Source: Argyresthia goedartella
Taxonomy: Eukaryota; Arthropoda; Insecta; Lepidoptera; Argyresthiidae
DNA length: 64,000 nt
Direction: 5' to 3'
Assembly (NCBI GenBank): GCA_949825045.1
Contig: OX463815.1
Span: 20,019,231-20,083,230, forward strand
The notes under the pieces were generated by a model. That model was not told where the DNA came from and searched no databases. It worked only from the letters and a program-made list of their open reading frames with translations. Position 1 is the stretch's first letter. The number at the start of each line of letters is the position of its first letter. Shown one piece after another: positions 31,812 to 43,952 of this stretch. Made by a program: the position numbers and the translations under genes.

Positions 31812-32084
31812 TGGAAATTTAGACCAAAGTCAAAGTCAAAGTCAAAGTACTTTATTACTGTAGATATTTACATATACTTAGCAAACGTCAATTTTGCCTC
31901 TTCTCTACATTGGACCACTGTAGGAGAAGAAGGGCGTAGAAACTCCCACAAATTGATTTTTAGATCTCTTTTAAAAATAGGTTGTGTTTAACTATTACAA
32001 ATATGTTTTTTTTTATTATTATGATTAATAAGCAGGAATAAATAATTATTAAATAATTAACAGCAAGGCCTGTGTTGAACTAGA

Positions 32085-33630
32085 TTAACCCCATATAGTC
32101 CTGTCATTTAAGTAATCTTGAACATTGTAATATCCCTTTTTTGAAAAAGTCGCTTTAACATGCTTTTTAAATTGCTCAAATGGCAATTTCAAAATCTCCA
32201 GAGGTATCTTATTATAGTAGAGAATACACTGACCCTTGAAAGAATTGCTAACCTTCACGAGTCTAAATCGGGGCGCACACAGTCTGTGATTATTTCTTAG
32301 GTTAACATTACATCTATCGCTATGTTTGGAAAATGTTGTAAGGTTCTTGCGTACATACATTATATTTTCGAAAATAAATTGACTAGCTACTGTTAGTATG
32401 TCAATTTCTTTAAAAAGCTCTCTTAAGGAGTCTGTTCGTTTTAAATTATAAATTGCTCGAATAGCTCTTTTCTGTAAAATAAAAAAAGATTGAATAAACG
32501 CTGCTTTCCCCCACAACAAGATACCATAGGACATCACACTATGAAATTAACTAAAATATACTAGCCTAGATGTAGGCCACATCCGTGCTTTGTCTGATGT
32601 TCCTAACAGCGTAAGCCGCAGAACTTAATTTACCAACCAATTTATCTATGTGGGGTCCCCACTGCAATTTGCTATCAATGGTTATTCCAAGAAACTTCGT
32701 ATCATTTACTGATTCCAACGTGCTGTTGTCTAACACTAAACTGGTCTTAACTTGCCTGACATATGGAAATGAGAATTTGATACACTTGGTTTTACCAGCG
32801 TTTAACAATAAATTATTAACTGTGAACCAATTCAAGGTTAAAGACAATACACCATTAACATCATCAAAATCTCCTTTTTGTCTTTCAATTTTGAAGACCA
32901 TTGAAGTATCATCAGCAAATAACACTATATCAGTAAATTTCTCCACCATGAAAGGCAGATCGTTAATATATACCAGGAACAAAAAAGGACCTAATATGGA
33001 ACCTTGTGGAACGCCAATTTTTACACCCGAACCATCAGATTTAACGCCGCTAACTTCTGCCTTTTGAATTCTATTGCTTAGGTATGATCTTAGTAGATCC
33101 AACGCTTTATTTCGAACTCCGTAATGATTTAATTTAATTAATAGCGTATTATGATCAACACAATCAAACGCCTTCGACAGGTCGCAAAAAACTCCGATTG
33201 CATCCTGTGCGGCCTCCCATGCAGAATAAATATGAGATATAAGGGTAATACCTGCATCCGTAGTCGATTTACCCCTAGTGAAACCGTATTGTTTGGCGTG
33301 GAATTGTTTGGTACGGTTGAAGTGTGAGTGCATTTGATTGAGTATAATCTTTTCAAATATTTTACTTAGTGTTGGAAGCACAGATATTGGTCTGAAATTT
33401 GAAGGATTACCCTTATCTCCCGATTTGAACAGAGGTATCAGTTTACTGTGTTTCATGAGGTCTGGGAAAGCCCCATCGTCAACACATTTATTGAATATAT
33501 AAGCTAAATGTGGGGCTATAACTAGAATTACTGAACCAATGACTTTGACTGATATACCCCACAGGTCTTCCGTATTTTGTAAGTTAAGTAATTTAAACGT
33601 TTTGACAATGTCCTGGGGATATATGTACAT
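32085..33630 (-). pseudogene. LINE ORF2: reverse transcriptase and C-terminal region
   Basis: RT makes cDNA at the cut target. Blocks visible in one 354-residue frame (33630-32566): KLIPLFKSGDKGNPSNFRPI, QYGFTRGKSTTDAG, VFCDLSKAFDCVDH, GVPQGSILGPFLFLVYINDL and the catalytic FADDTS. The last matches the FADD form of the Jockey/CR1 group. GPHIDKLVGKLSSAAYAVRN begins the C-terminal region. A frame change at about 32560 leads to 32537-32085 (MMSYGILLWGKAAFIQSFF through FKKHVKATFSKKGYYNVQ). RT motifs are intact; the breaks lie around them. Confidence 0.88.
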
Positions 33631-34089
33631 GATGAAATTTTAAATATACCTTACTGACGCTCGTGTTATTTTTTAATAAAGTCTCTGCTTCATATGGAGA
33701 TGAATTTAGACGATCTGTTGTGAGTAGGGGTACATTGGTGAAGAATGTTTCAAAAGCTTGAGCAACATCATCGCTGGATTTAACAACATCATCACCTATC
33801 TTTAGGTAGAAATCATTGTCCCTTGGTATAACTTTGCCAGTTTCACGGTTTATTATTTGCCAAACTGTTTTCATTCTAATATTTGAATTTTGAATTTTTC
33901 TATTAATGTGTAAAGTTTTTGCAGTCCTACAAACCAACTTGAAAGTTTTGGTATATTTTTTAATATAGTCATGAAATTTTCGATCAAAGTTATAGGTTTT
34001 TTGATCATAAAGGTCATACAAGATAACTCTACTTTTACGAATTCCAAACGTTGCCCAGTCATTAAATTTCGATTTACCGTTGTAATCAC
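33593..34089 (-). pseudogene. LINE ORF2: endonuclease-RT linker
   Basis: Two overlapping frames (34089-33871 and 34021-33593) carry FDRKFHDYIKKYTKTFKLVC, MKTVWQIINRETG and DDVAQAFETFFTNV. The last phrase is the usual pre-RT segment of CR1/Jockey-type ORF2. The frame change marks a small indel. The linker also occurs at 10019-9702. Confidence 0.75.
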
Positions 34090-34099
34090 TGACTTTCTT

Positions 34100-35624
34100 T
34101 CATTTCAAAACTTTATTTAATTCTGTCTGAATAATGTTGAAGAAGTCTGAGTAGATTTTGTTTGGGTTCTGTTCATCAAAATCCGGTACTGGCAAATTTA
34201 TATCTAAGTTTTTCGTATATGTCTCTAGCCCTTGGGATGTAATAGGCCTATAAAATGATGGACCAGTCTTATCCTTAATAGCAATTGGGAATGAAACTGT
34301 TTGACCACTGTGATCGGAAGGTAAGCAGTTAATTACACTTTTACATGTGAATGCACAGTCACAAAAAATGTTATCTAAGCAAGTTTCGCTGGTAAGTGTA
34401 AATCTAGTTGGCTCTAAAAATATATGACATAAGTTTAACGATTTGAATAAAGTTATTAATCGTTGTTTCATTGTTGTTCCTACAAGCAAATCTACATTGA
34501 ATTCGCCACAAATAATTAACTTTTTTCTGTTATTACATAGTTTAGAGAGGGCTTCCTCCATAATTTTCTCAAATATTACGAAATTGCCATGGCCTTTTTC
34601 ATCCCTCGGTGGCATGTAGACACAAGCAATAATATGGCTATCCAAATCAACACAGGATTTCTCTATTTGTCTTTCAACAGTAAGTGCAAGAATATCTTTG
34701 CGTTGTTTCACCTTAATATTATTTTTCACTAAGATTAAAGAACTACCTCTGTCTTCTATCTTCTATCTTCTACAAGGGGGTTGTAGTGCCTGCACCTGGC
34801 CCACTTGAGCGGGGCCTTTGTGCATGTCCCCTTCGCCTGCACATCTACTTCAGCCATCCCAACTCCTGCACCAGCTGGAGAAGGAGGCCTGGGTGTTCTA
34901 GGAGCTCGTGGGTGTTTGTTGTGTCTCCTAGGATAGCCATCCTGGTTTCTGTTGTGGATGGACATGCCAGTAGCATATGCTCTGCTGTTTCATCCACTTC
35001 CATGCACCCCCTGCACAGGGGGCTGTCCATTGCACCTGTAATTGTCAAGTGTTTGTTTAGTGTACAATGGCCTGTAATAAGGCTTGATAGTATTTTTATT
35101 TTACTGCGTGGCAGTCTCATTAAGTAATTCGTAAATTTATGGTTATACTTGTCTATAAAAAGTTTTGTGTTTTTGCAGTCTTTTCTGCTAGACCATAATA
35201 GGTTTTGTTGCTGTACTGTGGCTTCTCTGAGCCTTTTTCGTAGAGCTTCCGCTGATAAGGGCGAGAATGGTGGAGGGCCGATTGCTGGCCTTTCTGCCCC
35301 TAATTTTGCTAGCTTGTCTGCCTCCCAGTTGCCTTGGTCACCCTGGTGACCTTTTACCCACTGGACTGTGACCTTGTTTTTTTCACCTAGCCTGTTGAGT
35401 GCCTTGTGGGAACCACCTCTATCAGCAGTCTTTCTATTGTAACAACTGACAATTTTGTAATTATTTATGTTAAAAGAGATCATATTTTCCTTCAACCAGA
35501 GTTCTGTAACACAAATAATATCAATGTCAGAATTTTTTAGAAATAATTCTAATACAAGTTCTTTTTCAGGTAGCCCGTGGATGTTTTGATGGGCGATATT
35601 TAACTGGGGCTTACATTTTGACAT
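34100..35624 (-). pseudogene. LINE ORF2: endonuclease domain, split by an insertion
   Basis: From Met 35624 the frame reads LNIAHQNIHGLPEKE, DIDIICVTELWLKEN and NYKIVSCYNRKTADRGG. This is the start of an apurinic-like endonuclease, with N of the AHQN block and E of the VTELWL block as expected active-site residues. At 35409 the frame runs into a foreign RNase H segment. The domain resumes at 34750 with DSHIIACVYMPPRDEKGHGN, LIICGEFNVDLL (the GDFN block, with D changed to E) and LPSDHSGQTVSF (the catalytic SDH). The domain nicks target DNA to prime reverse transcription. Confidence 0.85.
34751..35409 (-). mobile_element. 5'-truncated RNase H LINE inserted in the endonuclease
   Basis: Flanks are GAACTACCTCT (34740-34750) and GAACCACCTCT (35410-35420), an 11-bp target duplication with one difference. 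The empty site is preserved in the related LINE at 7391-7401. The insert encodes the C-terminal part of an RNase H domain (KVTVQWVKGHQGDQGNWEAD with the catalytic His and Asp). A zinc-finger-like tail follows, with C-x2-C spacing in SPLCRGCMEVDETAEHMLLA. It ends with a GAAGATA-type 3' tail. It belongs to an RNase H-bearing non-LTR clade different from its host. Confidence 0.88.
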
Positions 35625-35669
35625 ATTTAGTGGCTCTTGTATGCTAGAGATTTCCTCTATTGTCTTATG

Positions 35670-36225
35670 AACTAATTTAAATTACTTGGAACAGATTCCA
35701 ACGTTGCATGCAAAGTATGATTAACAGGTGAATTACCAATAGGGGTGCATGTCACATTACTCTTAACATACAAAGGTTTAGTATAATTATTTCTACACTC
35801 GTCATTTCCTACTGGCACCCTAGTTATTTTCTCTACAATAACAGGGTCATAAATATTGTATGCCAATAATTTGGCAATCTGTCGGTTAGATGACGCAGAT
35901 ACATTGTATCCCTAGTCAGTATAAAATTTCAAATAAACTTATTCGTATCAAAATATAATACTCGGTCCCGATGCCCAAAGGTCAAGTTATACATAAGCTC
36001 GTTGAGTCTAGAAATCCGGTAATTTTGTGCCTCTGTTAGAGCTTTGGAATAGGGAATACCACACAGAATAATTTTCCTTGCCCGGAGAGATACTATAGAT
36101 TCAAAGTAATTAATCAAATCGTCTTGTTGAACTCCTGTGGTGTTCCCTATATGTAATACAATAGTTGTATTACTGTCATACTCCCTATTAAGCATGCAGT
36201 TTACTATCTTCATGTAAGTACGGAT
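35670..36225 (-). pseudogene. LINE ORF1, C-terminal half
   Basis: Frames 36225-35929 and 35866-35672 read IVNCMLNREYDSNTTIVLHI, QQDDLINYFESIVSLRARKI and YRISRLNELMYNLTFGHRDR. After a frameshift they give AYNIYDPVIVEKITRVPVGN and an end at SVPSNLN. The alternation of hydrophobic strands with conserved turns resembles the esterase-like (SGNH) domain reported for CR1-type ORF1, but the catalytic Ser block is not clear. The coiled coil is absent because the copy is 5'-truncated. Confidence 0.65.
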
Positions 36226-37057
36226 CTGCAGAGCAAGCCCCGTGGACGGCCGGAGACCAAAGTTGATAATGAAGAATTGAAGGCACTGTGGAAGCGGATC
36301 CATCGCAAACCACGTCCGAGCTAGCTGCAGGCTGCGGTGTTAGTGATAAAACTGTTTTAATCCACTTGAAGCAAATTGGGAAGGTGAAAAAGCTTGAAAG
36401 GTGGGTACAACATCAACAAACGCGCGTTGACTGCTGCGTTGCATTACTCACCCGGCACAATAATGAAAGGATTTTAAATCGAATCATTACCTGTGATGAA
36501 AAGTGGATCCTGTACGATAATCGGAAGCGCTCATCGCAATGGCTGAACCCTGCCGAACCAGCCAAACCATGCCCCAAGCGAAAATTGACTCCAAAAAAGT
36601 TACTTGTGAGCGTTTGGTGGACTTGTGCTGGTGTCGTTCACTACAGCTTTCTTAAATCTGGCCAGACGATTACGGCAGATGTCTATTGTCAGCAACTGCA
36701 AATCATGATGGAAAATCATGCTGCTAAACAACCGAGGCTGGTAAATCGCTCTAGGCCACTGCTGCTTCATGATAACGCTAGACCACACACTGCACAACAG
36801 ACGGCTACCATATTAGAGGAGCTTCAATTGGAATGTCTCAGACATCTACCGTACTCTCCGGACCTTGCTCCAACAGATAACCATTTTTTTCGAAATTTTG
36901 ATTGCAAGGGAAAAAATTCAACTCCGATGGGGCAGTCCAAACCGCCTTCAAAGATTTTAATGATTCCCTTCCGAATGTTTTTTTTAGTAAAAGGATCGAA
37001 GAACTACCTATGAGATGGCAAAAGTGTTTAGATAGCAATGCTACATACTTTGATTAA
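36226..37057 (+). pseudogene. mariner transposase, catalytic part
   Basis: It continues from 31811 with KPRGRPETKVDNEELKAL. After a one-base frameshift near 36290 the frame is open for about 240 codons. Catalytic residues are D in ITCDEKWILY, D in LLLHDNARPHT and D in YSPDLAPTDNHFF; I count 34 residues between the last two (DD34D). The usual Tyr after the last Asp is Asn here. A second frameshift near 36905 (FDCKGKNSTP) breaks the tail, which resumes as PMRWQKCLDSNATYFD and stops at 37057. It is a dead copy. Confidence 0.85.
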
Positions 37058-37076
37058 ATAAATATATTATATTTTA

Positions 37077-37482
37077 AAAAACCGGTCAAGTGCGAGTCTA
37101 AATCGCGCACGAAGGGTTCCGTACCACCGTTCAATGGAAGCGATGGTGTGGAGTGAATAGTTTGGATTTTACACAGCAAAATATTGTTTACAAAGTTATT
37201 GGTGCGGTTACTTTCACACTCCATGTACATAACCAGGTGCATCCATAAGTTTGTATGTGTTATTATTGTATGGGAGCTCCCTTAAATATTTATTTTATCC
37301 TGTTTTTTAGTATTTGTTGTTATAGCGGCAACAGAAATACATAATCTGTGAAAATTTCAACTCTCTAGCTATCACGGTTCGTGAGATACAGCCTGATGAC
37401 AGACGGACGGACGGACGGACGGACAGCGAAGTCTTAGTAATAGGTTCCCGTTTGGAACCCTTCGGGTACGGAACCCTAAAAA
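37077..37482 (+). repeat. Dispersed lepidopteran repeat (CGCACGAAGGGTTCCGTACC type)
   Basis: It starts ACCGGTCAAGTGCGAGTC and contains GTTGTTATAGCGGCAACAGA and a GACGGACGGACGG microsatellite. It ends GGTACGGAACCCTAAAAA. I recognise this as a repeat found in very many copies in moth and butterfly genomes; it has no coding. It lies in the 3' leader of the mariner. Confidence 0.8.
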
Positions 37483-37534
37483 CGACTTTATGTTCCTCCC
37501 ATGCAAAACGCCAATTTCATATGTAAGGACCTAA

Positions 37535-40017
37535 TATTATATATCTTTAATAATATTCTTACTCCTGATCGAATTACGTTGGAATCGTTATATACGTTAG
37601 TTATACGTTAAAATCGGAAACATGACTGGTTTTTTTTTACACAGGGTCATGTACGGTCGGGAAGCTAATAGGTTGACCTAAATGTACGGTAGGGACGAAT
37701 GTGGCGGCAGAGGCAAAGCATAGCCTTGCAAGTCACAATAACATGTCTTTCCCCAGATAGAGTAGCTGAGGCCATGTTAGCAACAATAACCTGGGTTTTC
37801 TCAGAAGGGTTGGCAGAGGCATAACTTCACGTTTTAAAGGCGGGACTTTATGCGGGCCGGCTTTTCTTCAATGTTATTTATTTTTCCCTTGACCTGTACA
37901 CTTTTTCAACGTACCTTAAATTGACAGATATATCTTGCACGAGTTCATCTGATATTTTGAATTGATTCACTTGGTGGAGCGATTAGAATATTCTTATGGA
38001 ATTCAGTGTTATTAAGTTGGCAACGCCTGCTGGTTTTTTACTGGCTGCCTCAATTCGCGCTCGTTTTGTTGAACGTTGGCATGACAGTTAGCGCCATAAG
38101 TATCTTTGCATGGAAATAGTCATTTGAAACGATCTCTCTCTGGCTTGGAGTGTCGAAGAATGTTGCTGTGCAGGATAAAATGCTGAAGTTTGATCTCACG
38201 TGTTAGTTTCATTATATTATAATATATCCTCCTCAGAACTCAACTTATTTAAAATCTTACATACATAGAAACTTTCCTACTCTGAAATCATCCCAAAAAT
38301 AATCAGACTTCTTTCTATTTTGAACTATTACCTCAACTGCCACACACTATAATAATCTGGCTTGCTTTGTCCAAGGAACTCATAAATAAATGCTCGTGTT
38401 CTTTAGGCGTCAAAAGTAATGAACTAAACTTCAACTTATTTGAAATCAGACAGTTCTTGTCTGGTAACCATAGATTCTAATTTCAAACTAGTTTTGTTGT
38501 TATGACGCCCCTGAAATCGGTCTCACAATATTACTCAGCTAGATCTGCCCAATCTCCGCTGGAGCATAGCCAAAGCGAAAAGACGCCTAATCATTCGATC
38601 TTGGGCCACTACACAGATCTGTTCCCATGCATGTTCTCTCGGACTGAGTCGTTGTTAATAAACAAAGGACCATGGGCGATTCAGTATGTAGTCCAACAGT
38701 GATTAAACCTATGTATGCCATTTGATTGATTTCAGGATGTTGATTGTTTAATACTCTGGTAAGTAAGCCGAAATCCGTTGCGAACATGGTGTTTATATAG
38801 ATTTCGGGCCGACTGGCCGACCCAATTGTATTCAGAAGTGAAAATTAAGTTGGCCTAAAGTTTGGTAATCGATTTTCCAGTAAAAGTTGTCTAAAATGGC
38901 ATCCCTAACAACCCCCTCAAATATGACTACACTTACCATAGGCAAATATTCTATGTGGGATAAAAGTATCTATGGTAAATCAGTGTTGTAATGATAATAA
39001 CCTCCAATGACCCGCAGCTAGAAAAAGGGACAGCCATCTCAGCCGTTATGGCTTTTTTAGTGCTAAGGGTTGCTTCAGTCAGCCCTTGACTTTATTACAG
39101 TCGTAGTAAAAGAGTGTAACCATCTCGTTAACACAATTTCGGTTGATTGGGTTATATGTTGGGTCTATTTTATTTAATGTATCTAAATCACTCTAATAAT
39201 TTATAGCCAGATAGACAGTAACGGGATTAAAATATATCTTGGCATACTCACTAAATAGCTGTAAAAGACAGATGAAGGAAAATTTATTTAAGTAACTTTC
39301 TATAAAGAAATGCGATAATATATCACTCCAACTGCATCGATAAATGGTGCTCTAGGGCTAAGCGTAAATAATAATAAAAAAAATACAAATAGTAGAGTGA
39401 TTATGATTATTGATCAGCCCCCGTATTCGCAAACTTACATCCTCATCAAAAACTACGCAATCTATGTTAATGTGTTACTGTGACATAACCACACAAAGTA
39501 GATTTGATCACGTGCATGAGGGTAGTTTATTTACGTTATAATGGATGGATGAATTTGGGGGTGTTTTCGCAGGTAATTACGCAGTAAATTACGATCTTTG
39601 GCGTAAACTTTTCCAACATTGACACCAAATATGTTCAGGATTAACCGCATGTCCTCCTTCTGCAGTCGAAGTGGTGAACTCTCTCTCAGTGTCGCCAGCT
39701 AGTGGCGTGAATTTTCGAGAACAGCTAATTCAGCAGTGTTCTTGGCTGTGCTATGTTGAAGTAAGGTACCCGTACATTAGGGGGACCCCGCTCTGCCTAC
39801 ATTCATCTGATTTCGATTCTTTGTACTTTCTAATCTTTGGCATTTGTCAAAGGCCGCGTCCACACCGAATGAGCGGTGAGTAGGAATTGTGGTGAGCGCG
39901 AATGAATTGTGGCTTGTGGCCACACTGCGTTGCTAGCTTCTGAGCATTTAGACGAGTACTTAAGTGTTGCAAACCATGGATTATGACCAAAGATGACGAC
40001 CGAAGATTATGATGTTT
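37535..40017. other. Long stretch without recognised genes
   Basis: No coding region, RNA gene or complete repeat that I can support. Open frames are short; the longest is 70 codons at 39671-39883, which lacks any motif. Short GC-richer words near 37650-37860 and 39840-39950 (AAAGGCCGCGTCCACACCG) look like pieces of old repeats. Confidence 0.45.
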
Positions 40018-40021
40018 TTAC

Positions 40022-40089
40022 TACACTTTTTACTATAAAACATCTCTGTTTTGATAGTAAAAAGTGTACTGTAAGTCGCGGACGCGACT
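40022..40089. repeat. Hairpin followed by a shorter hairpin
   Basis: Bases 40022-40041 pair with 40048-40068 (one extra base in the right arm). Next, 40074-40080 pair with 40083-40089, with imperfect extension outward. It may be a small member of the twin-palindrome class, but the second hairpin is short. Confidence 0.6.
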
Positions 40090-40208
40090 GACTTATGATA
40101 CTGCGTCGCATCAAACTCAATCAAACCAATGAGAAACAGTCTCATAACGTAGTTAAATGTGTCAACGGACATCGCACTTTTTTTTGAACTTATTGAAAAA
40201 ATAACTAT

Positions 40209-40541
40209 TTATTTCTGTTATTTTAACAAAACAAATGACAAAAAATATTTATAAGTCATTACTTTAATTGTTTTATTACCTTAGACCTCCATGGTCTAGA
40301 CCAGACTAGCTAGTTTCACGCTTTATTCTCACGCAGTAGATGCGGGTTGTAATCCGGTTCTGACCATGTACCAATGGGATAATAAATTTATCTTAAATAC
40401 ATTATCGGACGTTCCGTGTATCGGATGACACGTTAAGCTGAAGGTCCCGGCTACTATCGCTACTTGGCAGTATTTATAGTAAAACCCGTATATCAACCCG
40501 AACTGAGCCAGCGTGATGGAGTGTGGCTTAATCTTACCATC
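40209..40541 (+). repeat. Left inverted arm, contains SINE family 1
   Basis: This 333-bp arm is repeated in inverse orientation at 57392-57723 with few differences. About 80 bases at the outer end are non-SINE sequence. The rest is the SINE body ending TTAATCTTACCATCT, cut where the 5-kb direct repeat begins. Because non-SINE flank is shared too, the arms are an inverted duplication of one locus rather than two SINE insertions. Confidence 0.9.
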
Positions 40542-40977
40542 TTTGTGATGTTGTTTTGAAGTGTGGCATTTGCCATGGCTCATTCAATCGAAACTCATAC
40601 GTAAGGGTGTTTAGCAGGGTCAAACAGATGCGTTGTTAGTTCAATGATGGAGGTACAGATGGCGGTCGATCGCCTTTAAATTCCAGATGGTTTAACTCAA
40701 ATTAGAACTTTATTTACTATAAGTGCAATAAGATGTTTTATATAGAAAAAAAAATGAGTATTATTTTATTTAGATTATTTTATGATGTTATAGAGTCTAT
40801 TTCTAGTTGAACTGTGTGATCTAAAATATAAAGTGTGTATACGGTGTAGACCAGTAACCAATCAGAGCACTGAGTTTCGAAAGGAAACGAAACGAACCAA
40901 TGAGAATGACTCGCGGAGTTTGAGATGGTGTTTTGGCGAGCATGTCTGGGGTAGGACGTTTTGGTGGGAAGAGAAAA

Positions 40978-40985
40978 TATAAAAG
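40978..40985 (+). promoter_or_regulatory. TATA box candidate in left 5-kb repeat
   Basis: TATAAAAGGGATGGG follows a GC-richer segment and has the same position in the right copy (52784-52791). It would start transcription about 465 bases into the repeat, toward gag. Confidence 0.5.
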
Positions 40986-43029
40986 GGATGGGTCGAGATG
41001 AGAGGGGGCCTTTTGTTGCTGGTCGTCGAATGAAGTGTGAGTTAAGACTCAGAGAGGGAGCCATTCAGTCTCCGCGTCAAACTACTGTGACACACGTCTT
41101 TCGGGAATTCTATACAGTTCGATTCGCCGTTTTACGCGTCTTGAACTGGGAGAGTTGTGATTGCGTGTTGCAGTGGATTTTCGTGAGTGTCTGAAGCGCC
41201 GAGATATACCTCGGTTCCTATTCTTTAAATCAACCTACCCCAAATTCCAAAACTATCCTTGGGTCGTTAGATAAGAACTTGTAGGTAATTTATCTGAGTC
41301 TGAGTCTGGGCTTGGAGCGACCCTAATTTCCTTTTTCCTTCACCATAGGGTTCCTGGATTGGCTCTTAGGATATTCGCGGGCTAATCCTCTCCTCATTCC
41401 TTTCGTGTAGCGAGTTTTGAAATTCCCACACACACAGTCATTAAACATACAAACACATTCAAATCAAACTCAACCATTTTCGAGTGGTGTCGATGATGGA
41501 CGTGGTATAACACTAGGATTTTAGACTAGGCTAGACAGGAGTTTAGTTGCGGCTAAACCTAGGTTGTCGAGGTTATGTAGTTAGGGAGACAAATACGATT
41601 ATTTAGGTTTATGTAACAAACAAGTATCTGAAATTCGTATGATTACAAATAATTACGTTATTTCCTTCTCACTCTTGAAATACCTAAATACTTATAAAAC
41701 TATCTAACAAACTAAATTTTTTTTTTGATTGTGGCTGTTTCGATCTTTCTTTTCTTGACTAATTTGTATATAAAATATCTGGATGAACATCAACATGGTT
41801 ACGGAATAAAACTTAAGAGACGGGTAGGTGCAAATAAAAATATCCCGTAACCGATCAACAAACATGTTAGACTGATGGATGGGAGATATCACAATATCAA
41901 ATCATATAAAAAATATAACCCAAATAGTCAATATGTAGTTGATTGGCAGGTAAACTAACTCGAGAGGGTTTTGAGTAGATTCAGGCGGTCTCTAGGTGCT
42001 GGTGTATTCAGTTGGCTAATTCCAGATCTTCAGCTGTCTTAAAATAATGCAGTCACGTAGATTGTGTATGGGAATGAGTGGGGGGAGGATGGCCCCAAAA
42101 ACAGGTGAAAGATAACGCCAAAAGCGTACTAATGAACACATAGTTAACCCTATGTTTACTTATAAATTGTGTTTACAATTTTGAGTGGTTGTAAGCATTA
42201 TTTTATAAGATTTAAGCTTATTTTGCTTCGCTAAATCTAACGTCGTCTGTCTTGGGTCCGTAGAACTCGGTTGACCTCCACTGGCGTCAGGCGGGGTTAA
42301 AGGGACCGACCTTAGGGCCCGTGTCCCTTCTGGACGTGAGCTCTGGCACAAACCCTCCTTTATAAACACATGTAATCGAAATGCCTTTTAAAAATGCTTA
42401 TTTACTTGGAATTTATTCTAATAAGCACGGACTCGATAATTATCAATATGTTTATGTCACTTATATTCATCACTGGCTGGGGAACCTCATGACGATACTG
42501 TTTAACCAAAACCACTCTAAAAAGAACTTTAAGTTATTACTATCACAACGTCTGCAATCCTACCCATAGACGATCACCCACTACTTTGGGCAAACATCTA
42601 AATAAGATACTCGCAATCGTTGGTGTTAGAATCTTTCCAATTGGAGAAATATTCCAATAAAAATGCGTGAGGGTTAAATTCCGTCTGACATTAGATTAAT
42701 GGTTGGCTGGTTATATCGTTAAATTTACTGTTCATAGAATCGTTCGGTTAACTCGTAGGGTTTATTCATATTATTTCAAAACTGTTGAATCCACTAGTTA
42801 CCTATAATTATCACAAACGGAAAGTCAGAGGATCAACAGGTTATTCCAATAGCAGTACCTAGCTAGGTACTTACATATTTTATAATGTTAATTATATACA
42901 AGCCGCGCCACGAATAGAGTACGTTGGGCGACGTTTTGGCGGGAATTACTGCGCGTATGTACAGATATTGAAAGGTGACTACTGCGCATTCAAGGTGACC
43001 GCTCACAACGTGTGGCGCTACGGATATAT

Positions 43030-43262
43030 ACCTATTGGTCGGCAGAAACCCTACCTACGAAGCCAGGGTTCGAGTCCCGGTGGGGACAAGTGTTTGTCCG
43101 GTGAGTGCGGATGTTTGTACTCTGGTCATGGTTGTTTGTCTGTCTGGGTTTAATATTTGTCTATATATTTACGTGTTGTCTGGTGCCCAGGATGCGGGGA
43201 GTCCTGGTTTGGGGCTGGAGCAATGGGTGTGGATAGTGTCCAAAGTATTATTATGTATCTAG
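43030..43262 (+). mobile_element. tRNA-derived SINE (family 2) in left 5-kb repeat
   Basis: It has a B box in GGTTCGAGTCCCGGTGGGGA, then GTCATGGTTGTTTGTCTGTC, GGCTGGAGCAATG and GTGTCCAAAGTATTATTATG. The same family is complete at 62620-62886. The A-box half is degraded. The copy is present at the same place in the right repeat (about 54840-55065), so it was there before the repeats were duplicated. Confidence 0.8.
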
Positions 43263-43919
43263 GAAACCAAAAGATAGATAATGATTCGAACAATTCTTAT
43301 AAGATACTTAGGTACCTACCTTAGTTAAAAGAATAAGGTGTTGTGTTTGTGATTCTGCCTACAATACGAGTGATCACGAGTTCGATTCCCGGCCGAGGAC
43401 AATAGGATCAGAGTATGTGCCTATGTATAAACGCAATGTATGTATAGTTTGTGTATTCTTTATGAGGGGAAGTAATGCGATGTTTTAATTAGGAAGTTTA
43501 ATAGGAAATTCGTTTAATTAAATACCTATCTTTGTGAAATACTTTCGTTAGCAAGTAGGTACCTAAATATATGTTTGGTAGGACACGAATTGACATTGGC
43601 AAATGACGTCATAGGGGTATGACGAAATGAATGTAGGTATTAAATACGATTATGGAATTAACAATGCCTCGATAGATATCACGGGTTGTTGAGTGAGCAG
43701 TTATAGGCATTGAACTACTAGCTCAATGGATATAGGAACCTATCTATAGGTACATGGTTAGATAGAACGTTAGATTGAGGTTTCTAAGTTAATTACCTAT
43801 GTAGAATAAGTACCCATACTTACCTACTTATGTGTGGAAAGGAAGATATATTTTTATTGTTTTTAAACCATGTTTCCGGGAGTACCTACCTATAATATAA
43901 CGTGGGATATTCGGTTTAA

Positions 43920-43952
<33 letters not shown>

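Larger units (their letters stand above)
31812..36225 (-). mobile_element. CR1/Daphne-like LINE, largest copy in the window
   Basis: Minus strand. The 3' tail is GTCAAA units at 31816-31840 on the plus strand. The copy is 5'-truncated inside ORF1, so the coiled-coil half is missing. Content in order: ORF1 C-terminus (36225-35670), endonuclease (35624-34100, interrupted by a 659-bp insert), linker (34090-33593), RT (33630-32566) and C-terminal region (32537-32085). It sits in a mariner transposase. I see no certain target duplication (GACC on the left, GATC on the right). Confidence 0.85.
31572..37534 (+). mobile_element. mariner element, split by a LINE and a dispersed repeat
   Basis: The ends TTAGGTCCTTACATATGAAA (31572) and its inverse (ending 37534) are matching TIRs flanked by TA (31570-31571 and 37535-37536). 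The transposase N-terminus lies at 31715-31811 and the rest at 36226-37057. The interruption is the minus-strand LINE 31812-36225; a second, smaller insert occupies 37077-37482. Both are later than the mariner. Confidence 0.85.

Noticed and set aside
36288..36300. Met at 36288 as the start of a short mariner protein
   Set aside because: It lies within the transposase after the HTH; the true N-terminus is at 31715-31811 on the other side of the LINE.
40780..41064. 94-codon frame repeated at 52586-52870
   Set aside because: Part of the promoter region of the 5-kb repeat; antisense to the TATA box and without motif.
43030..43110. tRNA gene
   Set aside because: Only the T-arm half is good; the sequence continues into a SINE body shared with 62620-62886.
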